Shown here piece after piece: positions 54,360 to 64,000 of a stretch of DNA of 64,000 nucleotides; the first letter of the stretch is position 1; every line of letters starts with the position of its first letter. This stretch comes from Polyporus tsugae (taxonomy: Eukaryota; Basidiomycota; Agaricomycetes; Polyporales; Polyporaceae). The notes under the pieces are model-generated. The model was not told the DNA's origin and did not search any database. It was given only the letters and a program-made list of their open reading frames with translations. The stretch lies in assembly GCA_024305745.1 (NCBI GenBank), contig JAHRBS010000010.1, positions 2,425,501 to 2,489,500 of the forward strand, read 5' to 3'. A program made the translations under genes and the position numbers.

Positions 54360-55532
54360 ATGACGCTGCTTCATCTCCTCAGGTATGGTTGATTCGCGAC
54401 TGGTGCGTTGGCTCATCTCTAATTGAATGACAGTTATGCAGGCGCAGCGTCGGCATTCGTATTCTTAACTTTGTCTCTCGGTGAATAATATGCCTCTTCC
54501 CCTCAAATCATGTCTGATGTCGGCTCCGGCTTGCAGCGAGCGGTCTACTATGGATCTCGGAACTGATTGAGGAGCATTCACGACTAGCCAAAGTGGTAGG
54601 ACAAAGGGCTGTCTATGTGAGCACCTTATTTCCATGTGCTTCATGCGGGTACTCAATCGTACCCCAGGTTATAATCCTCGTCCATTTCCTGTTGTATTTT
54701 TACGACTCCCTCCCGCTGAAGCATATCCTCTTCTCTATCTTCTGCCACATCATCTACCTCCAGAACTTCACTTCCACCTGGCCCTTCATATCATTGTCGT
54801 CATCAAGCTTTATGGCCTCGTGTGTGCTTGTCGTCGCAGATCATTTCCTCTGGTTCTTTTACTTCGCACGGATCACTCAAGAGGCAAGACATAGAGCCCA
54901 CCGCTCGTACCGAGGACCTCCTCTGCCTCATGCTGTGCCGAACTTTGGTGACATCGCGACATTCTTCGGGGTCTGCGTATGGCTGGCCCCTCTATTCCTC
55001 TTCCTCAGTCTCAGCGCGAACGACAATGCGCTACCCACGAATGCCAGTGAGTAGCATCATCAGCAGTCTCCCCCGTCCCCGTTCCTCATCTTGCCCCATA
55101 GGCTCAGGCGATCAGCCGCCTTCTCCGAGCAAGCCGGTGGCAACACAGGGCCGCACTTCTCTGTTCAAGGCGCTGTATGACATGTTCCCTCTCGAATCAC
55201 TCCCACGTCTTCGTCCCCGTTCACGTCGTCACGATACCACCGAAGGCATTATTGCTCCACGGTCCCCTACCGGTCCCCGTCCAGTCTCTCCCGGCCTTGG
55301 CCCTGTGAACAGCATGAATCTCCCGTCACCATTGCCCTCTCCCCGCAGGGTATCCGGCGAGACCTTCCGATCTCTGTCAAGACCAGGATCTCCGTTAGCT
55401 TTCACACTGAGCCCACCGCCAAAGCGGGCGGCCGTCGACGATTCAACGAGGGAGAGTCAACCTTTGGGAAACGTGCGCGTGGAGATGAGGAACAGGGGGT
55501 CGCATGGAACGGGGTCGGCAGCGGACTCATAG
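54360..55532 (+). CDS. SVP26: TEX261/Svp26 ER-export adaptor
   Basis: Small polytopic protein of the early secretory pathway. Yeast Svp26 is an adaptor that loads Golgi glycosyltransferases into COPII vesicles. Exon 1 (54360–54382) codes MTLLHLLS; the next exons give YAGAASAFVFLTLSL, ASGLLWISELIEEHSRLAKV and VGQRAVY. The following exon, starting after the intron near 54617–54667, has VIILVHFLLYFYDSLPLKHI, FSIFCHIIYLQNFTSTWPFI, ASCVLVVADHFLWFFYFARI, HAVPNFGDIATFFGVCVWLA and LFLFLSLSANDNALP, matching the family almost continuously. After a last intron (about 55048–55101) the protein has a fungal-type hydrophilic Pro/Ser-rich tail (SLFKALYDMFPLESLPRLRP and beyond) with stop at 55532. Four hydrophobic segments, as in the family. 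Confidence 0.93.
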
Positions 55533-56048
55533 GTGCAGGGATTCAGAGTCTGGAGAGCTCTGTGCTCGGACAGCTTCCTCTTTGGGGTTGATGTAACTTA
55601 TTCTTGTCCATACCTCGGATTTCTTTTAGGGGTGCGAGATCCCCTCGATACCATGCTGCGTCTCTTCTGGTAGTAAGTTATGCTAGACTCGGACTCGGAC
55701 TGCGCATGAGGAAAATGACACAGCCACTGAGGGCAGCTGAGCAGTCCATCTGCAGTAGCCTGAGTACTTACATGTCCTGATCAGTGTGCTACCGACCGAG
55801 TTCTCCTTCAACCGCGCTGCTCATTCTGTACTCCTGTTCTCCATGAAGCTGCACCTTTTCTCTCTCGTTTCCTGAGTCCACCACCCTGTGCGCAGCCATC
55901 ACACCCCGCCCGAGGCTACGGCTCGACGCATTCGTACACCCACGCGCGGCCGCTTGTACCTCTGCGAGACCGCTCGCCTTCCTCTAGGCCACTCCTCGTC
56001 TTGTCTTGAGTCGTTCTGTACCTTGAATCACCGCTCCCAATCCTGCTC
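55533..56048. other. intergenic region
   Basis: About 515 bp between two + strand genes. Pyrimidine-rich before 56049. No coding sequence supported. Confidence 0.4.
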
Positions 56049-59000
56049 ATGTATCTGTTCTTGATCGAAAGCCCACGGACCCTTTGTTTGGTCACTAGCT
56101 CGCAAGATGAGCGGCGCAGATGCCCCCCAAGAGTTCTTGTCTTCCGAGCGGCACAGGACTCGTCCTCACAAGCGGTCGTAGATTTCCTCCCGAAGACAGA
56201 GGTGGATCTCTCGAATGCGGTCAAGTTGACATCGAGGATCGTGAAAGGATGCTTGGGGTTGATCTCAATTGCAGACGGTACGTCTCTCTGCTGCCCGCAC
56301 GGCAACCCTCAGCCCATTCCGACGGACTATTGCTGCTAGACATGTTTCTTGCGGTGGTCACATCGGCCACAGAGGTTGGCAACACGAGACCTTCCGCTCC
56401 TATCCCCGAAATCGTGTCGCAAATCCATGACGTCGGCTTCTTCTGTCTCACTTCTTCAACTTGGGACGACCTTACCCTCGCGGCCGCCGACCCCTTAGCC
56501 ACCCCAGGCGGGTACTCCGATCCCGCGGACATGTATATGCGAGATTATACAGGCAGCGGAACAACAACTCCAGCCCCAGAACACCCATGTGCCCCACTGC
56601 GCAAGCTCATCTCGGCAGGGACGTTCTACTACGCCATGGAGCCTCAGTGGGATATCTCGTCCCGTCTGCAGCGCCGACTGGCTAGGAACGAACCGTGGGA
56701 TGCAGCGATGTATGATGATCGCGTTGTGTGGAACGAGTTCATCGTGAGGAGCTTGCTTGACTTTCGAGAACGTCTGGATCTGGGAGAACGGGCGGAGTTG
56801 GACCAGTGCCAGTTCGTTGTGCGTACTAAACCCCACTTGCAAGGTCATTCCACTGACATTTGGTTGGGCCTTGACTAGGTTCTTGCCATTCAAGGATATG
56901 TCGGCGTATGCACACTCGCTCTCCCGGCTCCTCCCACCAATGGCACTCCTATCATTGCGACTATATCCCTCATCTCTCGGCTGGGATGGAAACGGGCGGG
57001 AACCCGATTCAACACGCGCGGTGTGGATGATGACGGCAATTGCGCCAATTTCGTCGAGGTACCGCTGAGCAATACCTTCAGATTTGTGTGGGGTGCTGAT
57101 AGTCCACCAAGACCGAAACAATCTTCAGCACCGACCAGAACTGCTATAGTTACGTACAAGTACGGGGTAGCGTGCCATGTATGTATCCCTTCGACTCAAT
57201 CTATCTGCTCCATTTGTTCACCTGTTCCCTCTTTTCCCGCTTGCGCCGTCATTCCTTCCGCCATAATACACGCTCGCCCCAAGTGTTCTGGGAGCAGCAA
57301 GGGTTCCAGACGTTCGGCCAACGGATTCAAATCACCCGTCCTCAGGCGTCGCAGCCTGCATTCGACCGGCACTTTGCGAGTCTGGTGGAAGAGTACGGAG
57401 CCGTGCATGCCATCAACCTGCTGGGAACGAAGGAGAACGAAGCGCTACTCACCGCAGCCTACGCTCGGCACATGTCAATAACGCGGAACTCGGTTGGAGA
57501 CACCATTGGGATCACCACCTTCGACTTCCACACTGCAGTTAAGTACGGCGGTCATGAGAGTGTGTTCCGAGACGTGCGGTGCGTGTTTGTTCAACGTGTG
57601 GTACCAATCGCACTGATACGATTGTGTGCGCATTTCAGACGTCTAGAGCCTGTGGTGGACAACATTGATAGGTTTGGTTTTGCGATGGCCGATGGCGGCT
57701 CTGGTGAGATCATCACGGAGCAGAAGGGCATATTCCGTACGAACTGTTTAGATTGGTAGGTCCTCTCCTTCCGTCGATGCGCTTCTCACACCTGATGGAT
57801 CGTATGCAGTCTGGACCGGACGAACTTCGTACAAGACATCCTTTCCCGCACATCCCTTGAGCAGTACCTGGAGCACATTCGTCGCGAGTGGATACACTCT
57901 GGCTCGCTCTGGTCCAACCATGGCGAGCTTTGGGCCGAGAACGGCGATGCGCTATCCCGTATATATGCGGGTACTGGCGCGCTCAACACGAGCTTCACTA
58001 GGAGCGGGAAGCGTACCCTTGCAGGCGTATTGTCTGACGCGACTAAAAGCGTGTCGCGCGCATACATCAACAACTTCCAAGACAAGGGGAAGCAGGTCGC
58101 TATCGATATGTTCGTGGTACGTACCAATGTTTTCGCTCTTTACGTTAAGAAGCTCAATGCACTACATATGTAGGGGAACATGAGTACCCAACAACAAGTC
58201 ACTATCTTCGATCCCATCCACGATTCCGTTCGCGCGGCTCTAGAGAACAGGTACAGTTGCTTTCACTAGCGCGTTGTCAGTTCTGACCATTGAGTAGACT
58301 GCCTGAATACTCCACGACGAAGCAATGTACCATCTTCGTGGGCACTTGGAACCTCAACGGTAAAGTAAGTTGCTTCCATCCCCTCACTAAACCATCCATT
58401 CATCAGCATATAGCCGCCTTCTTCAGAGTCTCTTTTGCCATGGCTATTTCCACGTCCCAGTAAGCACCATATTTTTATTTACTGTCGCCTCTGGGTCTAA
58501 ATGACATCCATCCCTAGATGCACCAGAGTATGTGTTTTAACATGCAAAGAGTGGCAATGACTAACGAAGTGCAGTCCCGACATCTTTGCACTCGGGTTCC
58601 AGGAGATTGTCCCCCTCACGGCTCAGCAGATTGTCCAAACAGACCCGGAGAAGAGGTTCGTTCAGTGTTGTCAGCCTGCGCTGTGTATGGGCTGAGGAAG
58701 CTGCAGGCGCATGTGGGAAACCAAGATCATCGATACCCTGGAACGACGCCCGAATAAGAAGAGCGACTATATCCTTCTCCGAAGTCACCAGGCAAGGTTT
58801 CTTGCTTGGTAAGACCATCAGCCTGTCTGACTTTCGTATAGTTGGTCGGCACAGCACTTCTCGTGCTAGTCAAGAAAGAATTGACTGCTGTGATTCGCAA
58901 CGTAGAAGCAGCATCTCATAAGGTTTGTTTAAACCAGACCATGGACACTGGTAACTGACTAGTCATAACAGACGGGTCTCCGAGGCATGTCCGGTAACAA

Positions 59001-60281
59001 AGGGGCGGCTAGTATTCGACTGGAGTACCACGACACCACTTTCTGCTTCCTCACTGCACACCTCGCTGCTGGGCATTCCAACGTCGTCGAGCGCAATGCG
59101 GACTATCGGACGATTGTAAATGGTCTACATTTCCTGAAGGGCAAGACCATCGACAGCCACCAGTGAGTCCAAAGGGTGCTCGAAGCGCCGAGCTACGCTG
59201 AGGTTACTTCGCTTTAGGAACGTCATCTGGCTCGCGGATACGAATTACCGCATTGATCTCGACAACGAGCGTGTGCGGAATTTGGCGCTGTTGGATGACT
59301 TCGATGCCCTCCTTGCCGCTGATCAGGTGCGTCGATCGAGTCGTCACGAAACGTATGTGAACCAACGTACCGTAGCTGAGAAGTGCGATGGACGATCGTG
59401 AAGTATTCCACGACTATCAAGAGGGGCCCTTGCTATTTCGTCCTACGTATAAGTACGACTTATATTCCGATACCTATGATAGTAGTGAGAAGATGAGAAT
59501 ACCCGCTTGGACAGGTAAGTTCCGAGCTATAAACGGATCACCAGATAGCCGTAAATGATTGCGTGCTTTACAAAGACCGTATCCTGTTCAAAGGAAGCAA
59601 CCTCGATCTGACGGTTTACTCACGGGCGGAGCTCAAGTCGTCTGACCATCGACCAGGTGAGTCCACCTCGCGGTCTAAACCGGCCGTCTGCTAAGCTACT
59701 TCTATGTGCTAGTGTTTGCACTCTTCCGAGCAGAAGTAAGGATCATCGACCACGCCAAACGAGCAGCACTTCAGAAGCTGCTCTTGGAGAACGTCATGAC
59801 CACAGCACCTGGCGAGAAGCTTGACGAGAAGCTTGCCTCGCTAGCCTTCACCTCGGAAGAGCGGGATTGTATGTCAACGTGGCTTTAAATTTGTACAACA
59901 CTAACACTGACAACATGTTGCACAGTGCCACCGCCCAGTACCGACGAGGGTGCTTGGTGGGATGACCAAGGTGAGTTGTCTTGTTGCATCGCCGTGTGCG
60001 ACGCTCAGTGACCCTATTGTACTTCAGACCATCCCAATGGGATCGTCATACCCATTGTCAAACGGAACGGAAACGGTCGCAGTACGAATCCGTTTGATTC
60101 CTCAAGCGAGCCGTCTCTCTCGTCATCTCCCTCATCCTCCGAGGAAGAGTTGTATCAAGCCCTCTCGTTGCAGGCACCTATCACGCCGATGCAACAGCAA
60201 CCAACGACCACCCAACGTAGACCTGCACCACCGCCTCCGACACGGACGAGCAAGCCATCCGCAGAGACGGTCGACTCGTAG
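56049..60281 (+). CDS. synaptojanin-like phosphoinositide phosphatase (Sac1 + 5-phosphatase)
   Basis: Two-domain lipid phosphatase like yeast Inp52/Inp53. The Sac1 domain begins near [20 protein letters not shown] and has [75 protein letters not shown] and the catalytic CX5R loop [20 protein letters not shown]. In that loop an intron (about 57759–57810) splits the second Cys codon: TG before it, T after it. The 5-phosphatase domain has [95 protein letters not shown] and SSDHRPV, all canonical. A Pro-rich tail ([13 protein letters not shown]) ends at 60281, possibly an SH3-binding segment as in yeast Inp5x proteins. About 15 introns. Both domains appear catalytically intact. Confidence 0.93.
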
Positions 60282-60405
60282 TATGTAGCATTACCCCATA
60301 CACCCCATATTATAGGATAGACGACAAGGATACATACGCCTCGCATTGTAAACGGAACACGTGTAGGAGAGCGCATAAAGTACAATACGAGGAGTAGGGA
60401 CGGAA

Positions 60406-62265
60406 CTAGATGAGACCTTGCTTCTTGAGATCCTCGTATGTCTTGCGGTTGTAGACATTGCCCTCCTCGTCCTCGAGTTCCTCCATGGTCTCCTGCTCAA
60501 AGATCTCATGTCGCCCCTCACGTTTGAGCTTCTCCGCGACTGGAACACAATGTGTCAATCAAGGCGGAAAAAGAATGAAACGGAATCGCCTTACGTGCTA
60601 GCGCATCCTCAATCCGAGTAATCTCATGGAAGTGCTTCGTGTTGGGCAAGCCCAGCGCACGCATACCGAACGCATGCCTCGATTCCTACAAACTCGTCAG
60701 ATCGCCGAAACGATATCTCAGATAGGAACAGCCACACACCTGGAAGTGTCTGTCGAAGTTCTTCCTCCCCATGTACACGTGGTCAGAGCAGATCTCGCAC
60801 CGATACTCCACGCCTAGGCCATGCAGCTTATACAGCCAATACGGGATCGGCTTGCCGTCCCAGCCGAGCGGAAGCTTGAGCGGGTTGTAGATGCGCTCCT
60901 CTTCTTCTTCCTCCTCGGCCCCTTCGCCGTTCGCCGCTGTCTTGGCAGGCGGTGGAGGCTTCTTCGCCTGCTCGAGTAGCTCTTGCTCACGTTCGCGGGC
61001 GGTGAGCGAGAACCGGCGCTCAACATTGGACTTCGTCTCGTTCAATGCTGGCGTAAGCTCGCGGAGAAGTTGAGAGACGAGGTGTGTGAGCAGTGCGGCT
61101 ACGCGGTGCCGATTCTTATCGGAAGCCTTAGAGGACTCTCCGTTGCTGCTAGCTGAAGGCGTGCCGTTTGCAGGCGGGGGTCCGTTTGGATTCGTAGGTG
61201 GTGCGTCGGACTCGGCCTGCTTCTGGGTAGCCTTGACGTGCTTTTTGGAAGTGAGGTGGGCATCGTACACCGTTTGCTTTGAGTACATCTTCTGGCCTGT
61301 GGATGTGGACGTGAAGTCGAGTGATGGATAACATGTCTGGTGAGTACTTACAGAGAGCACACCAGATCCCACTGCCCTCTCCGTTCGCCGCGGGGGCTGC
61401 CTTTGCCTGTTTCGAGTCCTGCCACTCCTCTGCCAATCCTGACTCCTCCCAAGCTTTATTGAACTGCTCCTCCGCTTCGCGCTGCTGTGAGTCAACATCG
61501 ACCAGAGGTTGTGACCGTTTTGTGAAGGATATCAGATATGCATGAAGTGCTCGGATGTAACTGCAAGGGATTGGATGAGCCATTATCAAAAGACATGGTC
61601 GTTGAACGTACAGCTCATAATCCCGATACAAACGACACTCTTTGGGCAGTTCAGTATGAACGGTTTCTGATTGAGCGGCAAGGAGAACGTCTAGATACTG
61701 CAAGTATGCCAGTCGCTTGCCAATGTGCTTGAGATTGTTGTATGCTGTATGGTTGGCGTACAAATCAAGATATTTGCCGTAGTTCTCCTCTCCAGAGAAC
61801 AGCAAGGCAACAGCTGTGGGCGCGCGAACCAGTCAGAAGCGAGAGCAAGATTTCAAAAGACAGGCACGCACGATCATCCTGCTCAAACTCCTCGTCGTCC
61901 AACTCCTCGGCCTCGCCTACGAAGGCGGATAGCTCGAGCTCAAACCCGCCGACCGTAGCATCCGGGTACTTGGCATGGTGCTCCTGGATCTTGCCCAACC
62001 GGTCGTAGAACGATGAAAGGTCGTCTTGTCGAGGAGGAGCAGAGAGGGAGTCGACCTCAGCTTTCCGAGTCTCTTGGTCGTCGTACAGGTCGTTGAGGGT
62101 CACAACGCGGGAGTGTATCCGGTCAAGAAGTTGGGAGGCCCTGTGCTCGTGTTGCAAGCGAACCTGATGTGTCGATTGAGGCTTGGAGAGCGCAGTGTAG
62201 AGTGCACGCTCTAAGTGCTCGATTTCTTCGTGTGTCTGGCGCTGTACCTCAAAGACGGAGTCCAT
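60406..62265 (-). CDS. splicing factor SF3A subunit 3 (SF3A3/Prp9)
   Basis: U2 snRNP component (SF3a60/Prp9) needed for prespliceosome assembly. Start [20 protein letters not shown] at 62265. Blocks: [50 protein letters not shown]; then [40 protein letters not shown] and [10 protein letters not shown] first zinc-finger-like site follows, [10 protein letters not shown] with [20 protein letters not shown], and a second at [20 protein letters not shown] plus FQ and, after an intron, [20 protein letters not shown], giving the C2H2 layout. Between them is the family's [20 protein letters not shown] and [20 protein letters not shown]. It ends [10 protein letters not shown] at 60406. Order and lengths match the family. 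Confidence 0.95.
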
Positions 62266-62409
62266 GGCGGGGGAGGGAAGGGCAAGAGGGTGGCGGGGAA
62301 GGGAGTCTGAGGCCAAACGCGCTGGGCGCTTACATATGCTCGTCTGCGAAGAGGGTTCAAGATTTTGAACTCCGATCTTGCTCCTCTCCCTCCCACCACC
62401 TCTCCCACT
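62266..62409. promoter_or_regulatory. shared divergent promoter of SF3A3 and FAL1
   Basis: Only 144 bp separates the two start codons, so both promoters must overlap here. No specific factor-binding site was identified. Confidence 0.7.

Positions 62410-64000
<1,591 letters not shown>

Noticed and set aside
57750..57815. Apparent Cys-to-Trp change in the Sac1 catalytic loop
   Set aside because: The Trp comes from reading into the intron. Splicing joins TG to T, restoring the usual Cys.

Overview
This 64 kb window is nuclear DNA of a filamentous basidiomycete, most likely an Agaricomycete. The evidence is G+C-moderate sequence, genes split by many GT–AG introns of about 50–60 nt, very short exons, compact spacing, and families typical of mushroom-forming fungi (DUF6534-type membrane proteins, F-box-like proteins, a GH79 glucuronidase, a BTB protein family). 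No CRISPR array, tRNA, rRNA or intact transposon was recognised. Exon boundaries were read by eye from splice sites and family conservation, so gene spans are better supported than every single junction.

Layout. 0.7–7.1 kb: a JMJD7-like JmjC dioxygenase (-), ESCRT-III Did2/CHMP1 (+), and a long RS-rich disordered protein (-). 8.6–17.9 kb: a MET2/Cys2-type acyltransferase (+), an aldehyde dehydrogenase (+), ESCRT-III Vps60/CHMP5 (-), a FIST-like protein (-) and a 2-oxoglutarate/Fe(II) oxygenase (-). 18.5–23.5 kb: a tandem array of three paralogous genes for predicted type II membrane proteins. Each has a PPxY motif in the short N-terminal tail, one membrane segment, a charged coiled coil and a Cys-rich C-terminal domain. 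This array is the best candidate here for an undescribed system. 24.5–34.6 kb: a secreted GH79 beta-glucuronidase (+), a BTB protein (-), a membrane-anchored spermidine-synthase-fold protein (-) and glycogen branching enzyme (+). 35–43.7 kb: a glutamate-carboxypeptidase-II-like M28 peptidase with an unusual basic insertion (+), a large disordered protein with a 42-nt tandem repeat (-), and an SDR oxidoreductase (-).

44–55.5 kb is the most dynamic part. It holds an F-box-like gene, a lactate-2-monooxygenase-like pseudogene carrying a frameshift, a nonsense codon and an internal deletion, and two divergent DUF6534 membrane-protein genes. A split direct repeat lies upstream of both the pseudogene and the second DUF6534 gene. 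The TEX261/Svp26 ER-export adaptor follows. 56–64 kb is conserved housekeeping: a synaptojanin-like Sac1/5-phosphatase (+), then splicing factor SF3A3/Prp9 (-) and the EJC helicase eIF4A3/FAL1 (+, cut by the window end), which share a promoter of about 144 bp.

Most genes are independent units. The themes that recur are membrane traffic (CHMP1, CHMP5, Svp26, synaptojanin-like phosphatase, PPxY membrane proteins), RNA splicing (SF3A3, eIF4A3) and carbohydrate or sulfur-amino-acid metabolism.
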